In this document: piece after piece, positions 17,148 to 24,380 of the stretch
How positions within the stretch are numbered: position 1 is the first letter of the stretch
Layout: each line of letters begins with the position of its first letter
Notes under the pieces: generated by a model
Told to the model about the DNA's origin: nothing
What the model saw: the letters and a program-made list of their open reading frames with translations, nothing else
Database searches by the model: none
Made by a program: the position numbers and the translations under genes
From: Allopontixanthobacter sp041741895
GTDB taxonomy: Bacteria > Pseudomonadota > Alphaproteobacteria > Sphingomonadales > Sphingomonadaceae
NCBI GenBank assembly: GCA_041741895.1
Contig: JBGSJO010000119.1
Location: 1 to 33,916 of the forward strand
Direction of reading: 5' to 3'
DNA length: 33,916 bases

Positions 17148-17371
17148 CCTGACCGGATTTTTACAAGCAATTCGCGCGATTGCCGGAAGAACCGGCATGA
17201 TCCATGCCCATTCGGCGATTTCCTTGCCAGCCGATCGGAGAATTGATGCTATGCCGATTGGTACCAGGGTGGTTTGTCGGCAAGGAAAGAAGCGGGCTGG
17301 TTCACCCTGGCACCGCAGACTGACGGCAGATTGGGCGCCATTCGAGCGCCGGCACCCAAAGGAGAGTTCCC

Positions 17372-17677
17372 ATGCGGATCATCGCATTGTTCAATTTGAA
17401 GGAAGGCGCGCGGCGCAGCGATTATGAAAGCTGGGCACGGGGCCGCGATCTGCCGACCGTCAGCGGCCTGCCATCAGTCGAAAGTTTCCAGGTTTTGCGC
17501 ACCCGCAATGTCCTGTTCTCCGAAGATAGGCCACCGTTCGATTACATCGAAATTATCGATGTGAGTTCCAAGGCAGCATTCATGGAAGATTTCGGCGGAG
17601 ACGCTGTGGCGGCGCTGGCCAGGGAGATGAGCGCCTTCACCGACGGGGCGACATTCATCACCACCGAAGCGCTCTGA
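17372..17677 (+). CDS. Small HapK/RedY-like alpha-beta barrel protein
   Basis: This 101-residue cytosolic protein begins MRIIALFNLKEGARRSDYESWARGRDLP and has a central FDYIEIIDVSSKAAF block. These resemble the small proteins often annotated as RedY-like HapK, which look like dimeric ferredoxin-fold (Dabb/EthD-type) proteins. HapK is named from a prodigiosin-type cluster, but nothing here suggests pigment synthesis and the true role is unknown. A strong Shine-Dalgarno AAAGGAG (17358-17364) supports the ATG at 17372. It lies between a broken CoA-transferase and a crotonase on the same strand, so a link to acyl-CoA metabolism is possible. Confidence 0.65.
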   Translation: MRIIALFNLKEGARRSDYESWARGRDLPTVSGLPSVESFQVLRTRNVLFSEDRPPFDYIEIIDVSSKAAFMEDFGGDAVAALAREMSAFTDGATFITTEAL

Positions 17678-17786
17678 GCTGGTGCATCTGGGTGCGCGCA
17701 GGTATTTCCTGCAACCGAACCCATAAAGACATAGGGACGACCTCCCGCCAAGCGATTGCAGACCCAATCATGCAGGAGAACACACC

Positions 17787-18554
17787 ATGAGCTTACGGCT
17801 CGAAAAGAATGGGGGAAGGGCCCGGCTGCTGATTGATCGCGGCGACAAACGAAACGCTTTCACGCTGGAAATGTGGGAGAAGTTGCCGAATCTGCTGCAC
17901 GAAGCAGTGGCGGACCCTGCTATCCGGCTGGTCGAATTGCGTGCCGCTGAAGGAGGAGCATTCTGTGCGGGCGCGGATATCAAGGAAATGCTCGACAACA
18001 GCCACGACCGGCATTGGCGGGAGGTCAATCAGGCCGAGATCAACCGGGCGCAGCATTCTCTCGCCCGGGTTCACCTGCCGACCATTGCCTTTATCGATGG
18101 CGATTGCATCGGCGGCGGCTGCGGTCTCGCAATGGCATGCGATTTGCGCGTGGCGACGCCTAATGCGCGGTTCGGTATTACTGCGGCCAAGCTGGGTCTC
18201 GTCTATCCGCTGCACGATGTGAAATTGCTGATCGATCTGGTCGGTCCGGGGCAGGCGAAGCGGCTGTTGTTTACCGGAACTTTGATCGACGCGGACGAAG
18301 CCTTGCGTATCGGGCTGGTGGAAACAATTTCCGAAAGCCCGGCGGAACTGGGGGAGGCGATACTTGCCGCATCGCCGCATTCGATCCACAAACTCAAGAA
18401 GTTTGTTCGCTCCGTTCTCAATGGACAATCGGAAGACGATGCGCATTCACTGGGCGTGTTCGCAGCAGCATTTTCTCATGCCGACTTCCTCGAAGGTGCC
18501 AAGGCATTCGTAGAAAAGCGCGCGCCCGATTTTGGCTGGGCATCTGATCAATGA
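17787..18554 (+). CDS. Crotonase-fold protein (enoyl-CoA hydratase/isomerase family) without the classical catalytic Glu pair
   Basis: This is a 255-residue crotonase. Both oxyanion-hole regions are present: FCAGADIKEM (residues 59-68) and DGDCIGGGCGLAMACD (104-119). The two glutamates used by hydratases (rat Glu144 and Glu164) are replaced: GGC-G-LAM has Gly113 and the second position falls in GITAAKLGL (about Ala133). So simple enoyl-CoA hydration is doubtful. Other crotonase chemistries, such as decarboxylation, isomerisation or thioester hydrolysis, are possible. AGGAGA (17774-17779) supports the ATG at 17787. It is the last + strand gene of the acyl-CoA set and is followed by convergent tRNA-Phe. 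Confidence 0.82.
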   Translation: MSLRLEKNGGRARLLIDRGDKRNAFTLEMWEKLPNLLHEAVADPAIRLVELRAAEGGAFCAGADIKEMLDNSHDRHWREVNQAEINRAQHSLARVHLPTIAFIDGDCIGGGCGLAMACDLRVATPNARFGITAAKLGLVYPLHDVKLLIDLVGPGQAKRLLFTGTLIDADEALRIGLVETISESPAELGEAILAASPHSIHKLKKFVRSVLNGQSEDDAHSLGVFAAAFSHADFLEGAKAFVEKRAPDFGWASDQ

Positions 18555-18659
18555 CAGGCAAGATTCACGCCGCACCGATTGAACACCCGGGCAGGACAAT
18601 GTCCCTCTAGCGAAGGGCTGTGTGCATCAAAATCGTGCGGCTGCGATAATTGGGAGAAG

Positions 18660-18734
18660 TGGTGCCCGAGGGTGGATTTGAACCACCGACACCACGATTT
18701 TCAATCGTGTGCTCTACCCCTGAGCTACTCGGGC
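18660..18734 (-). tRNA. tRNA-Phe (anticodon GAA), CCA encoded
   Basis: On the - strand the cloverleaf is complete: acceptor GCCCGAG/CTCGGGC, D-arm GCTC-AGGGGTA-GAGC, anticodon stem CACGA/TCGTG with loop TTGAAAA (anticodon GAA), T-arm GGTGG-TTCAAAT-CCACC, discriminator A and genomic CCA at 18662-18660. GAA reads both phenylalanine codons. It lies downstream of yacG on the same strand and could be processed from the infA-maf-RNase-yacG transcript. Confidence 0.96.
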
Positions 18735-18741
18735 GCTGCTT

Positions 18742-18772
18742 CAGCATTGGCCGCCAATGGGCCGAAATGCTG
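18742..18772. promoter_or_regulatory. Inverted repeat just upstream of tRNA-Phe
   Basis: CAGCATT (18742-18748) pairs with AATGCTG (18766-18772), with an inner GGCC/GGCC pairing (18749-18752 and 18760-18763). It begins 8 nt upstream of the mature tRNA 5' end. It may be an end structure or a processing signal between yacG and the tRNA; no U-run is present on either strand. Confidence 0.35.
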
Positions 18773-18833
18773 TGGGAGAGGGGGCCTATGGCGAAGCCCA
18801 ATGCGCTTGGCAAGGGCTAACCGCCACCTCTGT

Positions 18834-18861
18834 GCGGCGAAATGTGTTCGCCGCGATTTTT
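18834..18861 (+). terminator. Terminator-like hairpin at the 3' end of yacG
   Basis: A perfect 8-bp stem GCGGCGAA (18834-18841) / TTCGCCGC (18847-18854) with a 5-nt loop is followed by GATTTTT on the + strand. On the + strand it would end transcripts running through from the crotonase gene; on the - strand it lies directly behind the yacG stop but lacks a U-run. Confidence 0.45.
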
Positions 18862-19042
18862 AATCCTTGTCTTCCCACCCTTCGCGGGCAACTTCTTCGG
18901 GATTAGCCGGGCGGCCGGGTACGGAATAACCGTCACCGAACCATTGCGACAAGTCCCGGTCGCGGCAGCGGCTGGAGCAGAAGGGATAGAATTCTTCCGA
19001 TCTTGCCTTCCGGCAAATCGGGCAGGTCTTGATTCTATTCAT
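18860..19042 (-). CDS. yacG: DNA gyrase inhibitor YacG (small zinc protein)
   Basis: This 60-residue protein has the four-cysteine zinc site CPICRK...CSSRCRDRDLSQW, diagnostic of YacG. In Escherichia coli YacG binds GyrB and inhibits gyrase. The ending GRPANPEEVAREGWEDKD is the usual acidic tail. It starts 15 nt after the RNase E/G-like gene on the same strand, a neighbour arrangement I recall from related alphaproteobacteria. The ATG at 19042 is the only sensible start. Confidence 0.93.
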   Translation of the reverse strand: MNRIKTCPICRKARSEEFYPFCSSRCRDRDLSQWFGDGYSVPGRPANPEEVAREGWEDKD

Positions 19043-19057
19043 GGGGATAACGAATGT

Positions 19058-20047
19058 TCATATCGGCACTGATTGGGCGAAGCCGCCTTCCAGTGCAAGG
19101 CCCGGTTCCAGCTTGATGCGGATTTCGCGGCCGGTTCGCCGGGCGAGTTGTCCCAGCCATTCGTCCTTCAGTTGCGCGCCGACAGCAGGGTGGCAGGTCA
19201 GCAGCAGCGCTCCCGGCGCCATGTCTTCCTCCGCCCGCCGCAGCAGCAGCCGCGCCGCGGCGCCTGTCCTCGATTGCGAAAGCAAGTGCAGCAGGGAAGG
19301 CCGGGTCAGGCGCGACACTAACTGGACGAAACCAAATCCATTCATCCCCGTGCGTTCATGCGGCCAATCGGCCAAGGCCTCGCTCAACGCATCGTCCACC
19401 ATGCGCCGGTCGGACTTGGCTTCCAACGTAGGAAAATCGATCCCAATGGACCCGGCCAGGTCGAACCGCAGGATCGCACTGGTCAGCGGCGCCACTGCGG
19501 CGAGCGATAATTCGCGTGGCGGCAGCGTTCCATCGACATCGACCATGACCATGGCAGGGGTGGCCGAAAAATGGAGCGAGCCACCTGAGAAATCGACAAA
19601 GGCCGACCATGCTTCCGCCCAGATTTCTTCCCAGTGACCGGCAGGAAAATGGCGCACAATCCGGACATCATTCCCTTCCTTGGCCAGCGTTTCTGCCAGG
19701 CTGGGGGCGGGGCGCGGTGGATGTTGCGCCGGGCGGCATTGCGCCCGTTTTACGCGGCTCTTTTCGAACAGGGAACTGCGGGTGACTTCCACCCGGATCA
19801 TGGCGCCTTGCTGGGCATCGCGCGGCAAACGGTCCACCACCGCTTCCTGTCCTCCAGTAAACCGCACGGTCCCGCGGGAACTGCCCTTTGCGCGTGAAAT
19901 CAGCACGGCATCATCGATCTGTCCGGCAGCCAGTGAACCAGGCCAGTCGATCCGCGCCGCGACCGCCTGTTCGCCTTCGATCCGGACCGCGCGATCTTCC
20001 CCGATACCGGTTTCGACCAGCCATGCAGGCCCCGGCCGTTCAGGCAA
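19058..20047 (-). CDS. Compact RNase E/G family endoribonuclease
   Basis: This 329-residue protein is much shorter than classical RNase G (about 490). Residues about 5-90 look like a degenerate S1-type region (PAWLVETGIGEDRAV). The catalytic DNase I-like core is recognisable, with the two metal-binding Asp blocks MVDVDGT and IGIDFPTL, equivalent to E. coli RNase E Asp303 and Asp346. The Zn-link cysteine motif (CPxCxG) and the long C-terminal region are absent. The start is TTG at 20047, overlapping the maf stop by 8 nt, so translation is coupled. Its role in rRNA/mRNA processing is inferred from family. Confidence 0.8.
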   Translation of the reverse strand: MPERPGPAWLVETGIGEDRAVRIEGEQAVAARIDWPGSLAAGQIDDAVLISRAKGSSRGTVRFTGGQEAVVDRLPRDAQQGAMIRVEVTRSSLFEKSRVKRAQCRPAQHPPRPAPSLAETLAKEGNDVRIVRHFPAGHWEEIWAEAWSAFVDFSGGSLHFSATPAMVMVDVDGTLPPRELSLAAVAPLTSAILRFDLAGSIGIDFPTLEAKSDRRMVDDALSEALADWPHERTGMNGFGFVQLVSRLTRPSLLHLLSQSRTGAAARLLLRRAEEDMAPGALLLTCHPAVGAQLKDEWLGQLARRTGREIRIKLEPGLALEGGFAQSVPI

Positions 20048-20615
20048 TTGGAAACCCTGACGCTTTCAACAGCGCGCGGGTTTCAAACAGGGGCAGGCCG
20101 ACCACGCCGGAATGGCTGCCCTGGATCCAGCTTATCAGCCCTTCTGCGGCGCCCTGAATGGCATAGCCGCCTGCCTTGCCTTCCCATTCACCGCCGGCCA
20201 GATAGGCCTCTAGCTCTTCGTCCGACAGCACTTTGAATTTGACGATGCTTTCCGACAAACGCTCGCGCATTGTGCCGTCCGGTGCGCGCAGGGCGATGGC
20301 TGACAGTACCCGGTGGCGGCGGCCGGATAACAGTTCCAGGCATTTGCGTGCCGTCTGCAAATCCTCCGCCTTGGGCAGGATGCGGCGGCCGAGTGCGACG
20401 ACCGTGTCGCCCGCCAGAACATGGCCGCTATCCGATGCGGCAGCTTCCGCCTTTTCCCGCGCCATGCGCCGGGCGTAGTCGCGGGGTAATTCTGTTGCCA
20501 AAGGGGTTTCGTCGATATCGGCGGGCGCTATGCGATCAGGCACAATGCCCAGCCGCGCGATCAATTCGCGCCGCCGGGGGCTTGCCGATGCCAGTATCAG
20601 TGAAGGCGCGGTCAA
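20040..20615 (-). CDS. Maf-like nucleoside triphosphate pyrophosphatase
   Basis: Maf proteins hydrolyse non-canonical or pyrimidine NTPs to NMPs. The 191-residue product has the full set of motifs: LILASASPRRRELIARLG at the N-terminus, ADIDETPL, AREKAEAA, the catalytic AGDTVVALG stretch and the late SHSGVVGLPLFETRALL motif. The start is TTG at 20615, preceded by AAGGGCGGGA, a good Shine-Dalgarno, 11 nt after the infA stop. The 3' end overlaps the RNase gene. The maf subfamily (dTTP/UTP versus m7GTP) cannot be assigned with certainty. Confidence 0.93.
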   Translation of the reverse strand: MTAPSLILASASPRRRELIARLGIVPDRIAPADIDETPLATELPRDYARRMAREKAEAAASDSGHVLAGDTVVALGRRILPKAEDLQTARKCLELLSGRRHRVLSAIALRAPDGTMRERLSESIVKFKVLSDEELEAYLAGGEWEGKAGGYAIQGAAEGLISWIQGSHSGVVGLPLFETRALLKASGFPIA

Positions 20616-20626
20616 TCCCGCCGCCC

Positions 20627-20872
20627 TTATTGCGGGCCTGGGCCACCCCGGCCGGGCATAAAGCGATAGGTAATGCGTGCCTTGGTGAGATCATAGGGAG
20701 TCAATTCGCAAAGAACTTCGTCGCCCACGAGCACGCGGATACGGTTCTTGCGCATCTTGCCAGCGGTATGGCCGAGTACTTCATGACCATTTTCGAGATC
20801 CACCCGGAACATCGCGTTCGGCAGCAATTCCACTACCTTACCGCGCATTTCGAGGAGTTCTTCTTTCGCCAT
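20627..20872 (-). CDS. infA: Translation initiation factor IF-1
   Basis: IF-1 is a single S1/OB-fold protein binding the ribosomal A site during initiation. The sequence MAKEELLEMRGKVVELLPNA, then NGHEVLGHTAGKMRKNRIRVLVGDEV and MTPYDL-like TPYDLTKARITYRF, is unmistakable. At 81 residues it is longer than the 72 of E. coli because of the tail MPGRGGPGPQ, which fits sphingomonad IF-1. It heads a close-packed - strand cluster: maf 11 nt later, then RNase E/G and yacG. A strong hairpin lies in its leader, listed separately. Confidence 0.97.
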   Translation of the reverse strand: MAKEELLEMRGKVVELLPNAMFRVDLENGHEVLGHTAGKMRKNRIRVLVGDEVLCELTPYDLTKARITYRFMPGRGGPGPQ

Positions 20873-20886
20873 AAGTAATTATTTTC

Positions 20887-20910
20887 CGTCAATGAGGATA
20901 AACATTGACG
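20887..20910 (-). promoter_or_regulatory. Perfect hairpin in the infA leader
   Basis: CGTCAATG (20887-20894) and CATTGACG (20903-20910) form a perfect 8-bp inverted repeat with an 8-nt loop, ending 14 nt upstream of the infA ATG. The only possible Shine-Dalgarno is a weak GGAAA between hairpin and start. It could be an operator or a translational control hairpin. Confidence 0.5.
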
Positions 20911-21000
20911 CGCCTTTAGCTGCGAGCGGGATAAAAGGGAAGCCTCGTGCGTATGGACACCGAACCTTCGCCTATGTGAGGGGGCCTTGATTCATCACCG

Positions 21001-21064
21001 GCACATGTTCGATGTGCAAAAGCCTGCGACATATTGTTACGAAAAAGCGGATTGCCTTCCGCTT
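21001..21064 (+). promoter_or_regulatory. Two inverted repeats in front of the second TonB-type gene
   Basis: GCACAT-GTTCG-ATGTGC (21001-21017) is an operator-like dyad. AAGCGGA (21045-21051) pairs with TCCGCTT (21058-21064) to give a 7-bp hairpin just before the Shine-Dalgarno AAAGGA (21071-21076). Function is unknown. Confidence 0.4.
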
Positions 21065-21087
21065 CCAATCAAAGGATTGCCCCCCGC

Positions 21088-23562
21088 ATGAAGATGCGTT
21101 TGCTGATGAATTCCTGTGCCTTCACGGTATTGACCGTTGCCATGCCCGTGATGGCCCAGAATGGGCAGTCTGGAGAGCAACCTTTTGATGCGCAACAGGA
21201 AGAGCCAGGCTATGATGGGTCGATCATCGACGAAATCGTCGTCACGGCGGATCGTCTGCGCGCTCAGGTGGATACTTCTCAGGCTCCGATTGTCGAATTG
21301 GACGAGGCAGATATCTCTGCCTACGGTGCCAGCTCGATCGCCGATCTGGTGCAGGCCCTAGGCACGGTAACGCAATCTTCGCGCGGGCGCGGCGGCGGCC
21401 AGCCGGTGTTCCTTGTCAACGGTATCCGCGTGGGCAGTTTCCGCGAATTCAGGTCTTACCCGCCCGAGGCGATCCGCAAGGTCGAAGTGCTGCCGGAAGA
21501 AGTGGCGCAGCGGTTCGGTTTTGCGCCCGATCGCCGGGTGATCAACTTCATCCTGAAGGACGATTACACCTCTGTGACGGTGGAGGCCGATTACAATCAG
21601 CCCGACCGGGGCGGCTTTTCGCGGAACGAGCAGGAAGTAACCTTGCTCAAGATCGTCAACGGGGCGCGGATCAATGTGAACCTGGAAGTCGAGGACCGGT
21701 CCCTGCTCACAGAGGCAGAGCGCGGCGTGATCCAGACCGAATCCAGTAATTCGGCTGTTCCCAGCGATCCTGGCCAGGCCGATTACCGCAGTTTAATATC
21801 CGACACTTTCGCATTCGAGGCCAGTGGAAACTATGCGAAATCCTTCATCGACAGTGGCGCCTCGCTGGGCATCAACGGCACATATGAACGTAACGAAAGC
21901 CGCAGTCTTTCAGGGCTGAATACGGTTTTCCTGACCGATCCGGCAGGCAACAACGCGCTGCGGACCTTTGGTGCAGACAACCCGCTGGAAACGCGCACAT
22001 TGTCCGATGGTGCTGCGACTTCGGTCAGCTACAATCGTCCGATTGGTGGGTTCCAGCTAACGGCGACCGCGGACGCAGGGCTGACCAACAGCACCGCAGA
22101 GATCGACCAGCGCGCCGATACATCCGGACTGGTTCTGGATGCCGCGGCCGGCACGCTGGCAATAGACGGGCCGCTGCCTGAATTGCCCGATGCCGGATTC
22201 GCCACCAGCACAACCGATACGAAAAACGCCAGCACCAAGGTCACCTTGCAAGGCGCGGTGCTGGAATTGCCTGCGGGCGATCTGAACGTGACCTTCGATC
22301 TCGGTTTCGATTGGGATGACATCAAGGGCAATGACAGCCGCACCGACATCTCCACCGATCTCAGCCGGGGTGATCTGAATGGCGGGATAAACCTGGCCGT
22401 CCCGATCACCAGCACGCGGGACGATTTCCTCGGCGCGCTGGGCGATATCAGCCTGAACCTGTCTGGTGGGTTCGATAAATTTTCCGATTTCGGAACTCTT
22501 TATGACTGGAGCGCGAGTGTAACCTGGGCGCCGTTCGACCAGCTGGATCTGACTGCGACCTATGTGAACCGCGAAAGACCGCCGTCGCTCAGCCAGTTGG
22601 GTAGCCCGGAAATCGTGACTTTCAATGTTTCGACCTTTGATTTCGTGCGGGGCGAAACCGTGCTGGCCACGATCACATCGGGCGGGAATCCCTTCCTGAT
22701 CGCGGAAACCCAGTCCGACTGGAATTTCTCGGCCAATTGGAAGGTGCCCTTTATCGAGAATACCAATTTCCAGACGACTTATACCCGAAACCGGTCGATC
22801 GACGTATCGAGTTCCTTTCCCACGCTGACATCGGAAGTGGAGGCGGCATTTCCCGGCCGTGTCACCCGCGATGCGGATGGCACATTGCTGGCGGTGGACC
22901 GGCGCCCGGTAACCTATAGCAAGACATTGCTTGACCGGCTGGCTTTCGGCCTGTCGATGCGGGGCAGTTTCGGCAAACCCAAGGTGCCAGAGCGGCAGGA
23001 AGGCACCGCGGAGGGGCGCCGTGGAGACGGTGCTTCCGGCCGCAGTGGAGGCCGCGGCCCGGGCGGCGGCGGGCCGGGCATGTCAGGCGATGACGGCCGC
23101 GGGCGCTTCTTCGTCAGCCTGAACCATACACTCGATCTACAAAATGAAATCCTGATCGCGCCGGGCGTGCCGGTGCTCGATCTGATTGGCGGCGATGGCG
23201 GCACGTCGAGCAACAATACCTCGCTGGAAGCGGGCATGTTCCGCAGCGGCATGGGCCTGCGCGTATCCGGAAGCTATCTTGGCCCGGCGCGGATTGACGG
23301 CAGCGGATTGGTCGGCAGTAGCGACCTGAATTTTGGCGCTCTGGCCAAGCTGGATTTGCGAATATTCGCCGATCTGGGCGAAATGCTGGAGAAGACACAG
23401 GGTCCGCTGAAAGGCCTGCGGCTTTCGCTGCGCGCCGACAATGTGTTTGACGGTATTCGCCGGGTCACTGACGAAAGCGGAAATGTTCCGATCAACTTTC
23501 AGCCCGGACTTGTCGATCCCTTGGGACGGTATCTGGGCATCGAATTGCGCAAGATGATCTGA
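21088..23562 (+). CDS. TonB-dependent receptor-like outer-membrane protein with Gly/Arg-rich insert
   Basis: This 824-residue protein has a signal peptide MKMRLLMNSCAFTVLTVAMPVMA (cleavage near residue 23), a TonB box-like DEIVVTADRLRAQ and a plug domain. The plug segment includes GQPVFLVNGIRVGSF, PEAIRKVEVLPEEVAQRFGFAPDRRVINFILK. A long barrel domain with many alternating aromatic/polar strands follows. Around residues 643-673 there is a low-complexity stretch of Gly, Arg and Ser, probably an extracellular loop. The barrel ends YLGIELRKMI, without the usual terminal Phe. The ATG at 21088 is chosen because AAAGGA is 11 nt upstream and the signal peptide starts there; in-frame 21034 adds a non-signal extension. 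This subgroup of TonB receptors has no known substrate. Confidence 0.85.
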   Translation: MKMRLLMNSCAFTVLTVAMPVMAQNGQSGEQPFDAQQEEPGYDGSIIDEIVVTADRLRAQVDTSQAPIVELDEADISAYGASSIADLVQALGTVTQSSRGRGGGQPVFLVNGIRVGSFREFRSYPPEAIRKVEVLPEEVAQRFGFAPDRRVINFILKDDYTSVTVEADYNQPDRGGFSRNEQEVTLLKIVNGARINVNLEVEDRSLLTEAERGVIQTESSNSAVPSDPGQADYRSLISDTFAFEASGNYAKSFIDSGASLGINGTYERNESRSLSGLNTVFLTDPAGNNALRTFGADNPLETRTLSDGAATSVSYNRPIGGFQLTATADAGLTNSTAEIDQRADTSGLVLDAAAGTLAIDGPLPELPDAGFATSTTDTKNASTKVTLQGAVLELPAGDLNVTFDLGFDWDDIKGNDSRTDISTDLSRGDLNGGINLAVPITSTRDDFLGALGDISLNLSGGFDKFSDFGTLYDWSASVTWAPFDQLDLTATYVNRERPPSLSQLGSPEIVTFNVSTFDFVRGETVLATITSGGNPFLIAETQSDWNFSANWKVPFIENTNFQTTYTRNRSIDVSSSFPTLTSEVEAAFPGRVTRDADGTLLAVDRRPVTYSKTLLDRLAFGLSMRGSFGKPKVPERQEGTAEGRRGDGASGRSGGRGPGGGGPGMSGDDGRGRFFVSLNHTLDLQNEILIAPGVPVLDLIGGDGGTSSNNTSLEAGMFRSGMGLRVSGSYLGPARIDGSGLVGSSDLNFGALAKLDLRIFADLGEMLEKTQGPLKGLRLSLRADNVFDGIRRVTDESGNVPINFQPGLVDPLGRYLGIELRKMI

Positions 23563-23579
23563 CGCTGGTTCCCGGCAGA

Positions 23580-24380
23580 TCAGTGAAGCTGGCTGCGCGG
23601 AAAGACTGCCCGGGCCAGCCCCCTGGCTTCGAAGGGGCGCCAGCTACCTTCTGGTTGTGATAGCCGGTCGGCAATTGCCAGCATCACGGCGGGGTTGACC
23701 CCCAGGCCGAGGTGACTGGCGATAACTTCTATGTTCTCCGTTTGCTCTGCAGGATCGGATTTCGCCTGAACCGATCCGCGCCAGGCAACGACGCCGTCCG
23801 TCTTGGTCAGGATAGAAGTCGTGGGCACCGGCGGCGCAACATCCAGCCCGGTAAACATGCCTTGCTGGACAGGTTCGGGCTGCTTGCCATTAAGCCATTC
23901 GAACAGCCTGGCCGCATTTGTATGGCGGCGATCATCCGAAATCGGGCTACCGAGCGAAATCACCATCCGCACTTTTTCCGGCATCATTTTGGCCAGTTCA
24001 CGGGCAAACACGCCGCCCAGGCTCCAGCCAACGATCGACACTTTGCTGCCGGTCCGTTCATGCATCGCTTCCAGACACAGTTTCATTGCATCCACCCGGC
24101 CATTATCAACCCGGACATTGCGGCCCAGATTCCATCCCTGGACATCATATCCAAGGCCGGAGAGGAGCGACCGCATCGGGCGCGTGGAACTGTCTGAGGC
24201 CATGAAACCGGGTAACACCAGAACGCCGTGGCCGTCGCCCTTGGGCAGCAGGCTCATCGCCGGACGCAGCGCATAGAAACTCGCGAGCTCCACAAGCGCG
24301 CGGGAGGGTTCCGCAAGCGCCAACAGGCGGCTTGGCGGGCGCGCGCCGAGGATGGAGTCAGGATTACGGGCTTGCGTCAT
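23580..24380 (-). CDS. Alpha/beta hydrolase (esterase/lipase-like)
   Basis: This is a 266-residue cytosolic alpha/beta-fold hydrolase with no signal peptide. The triad is visible: nucleophile Ser120 in VGWSLGGVFAREL, Asp195 in LTKTDGVVAW and His223 in ASHLGLGVNP. VLVLPGFMASDSSTRPM near residue 55 supplies the oxyanion-hole loop. Its ATG overlaps the stop of the upstream acyltransferase by 4 nt (ATGA), so the two are translationally coupled. This pairing suggests it acts on the same lipid pool, for example wax ester or triacylglycerol turnover, but the substrate is not known. Confidence 0.85.
   Translation of the reverse strand: MTQARNPDSILGARPPSRLLALAEPSRALVELASFYALRPAMSLLPKGDGHGVLVLPGFMASDSSTRPMRSLLSGLGYDVQGWNLGRNVRVDNGRVDAMKLCLEAMHERTGSKVSIVGWSLGGVFARELAKMMPEKVRMVISLGSPISDDRRHTNAARLFEWLNGKQPEPVQQGMFTGLDVAPPVPTTSILTKTDGVVAWRGSVQAKSDPAEQTENIEVIASHLGLGVNPAVMLAIADRLSQPEGSWRPFEARGLARAVFPRSQLH

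Noticed and set aside
17148..17371. Possible C-terminal remains of the CoA-transferase or a small gene
   Set aside because: None of the three forward frames resembles the missing domain, and the one open frame (from 17092) has no family features.
18660..18734. tRNA-Phe as an integration site for a mobile island
   Set aside because: No integrase, phage gene or direct repeat of the tRNA 3' end is seen on either side within the window.
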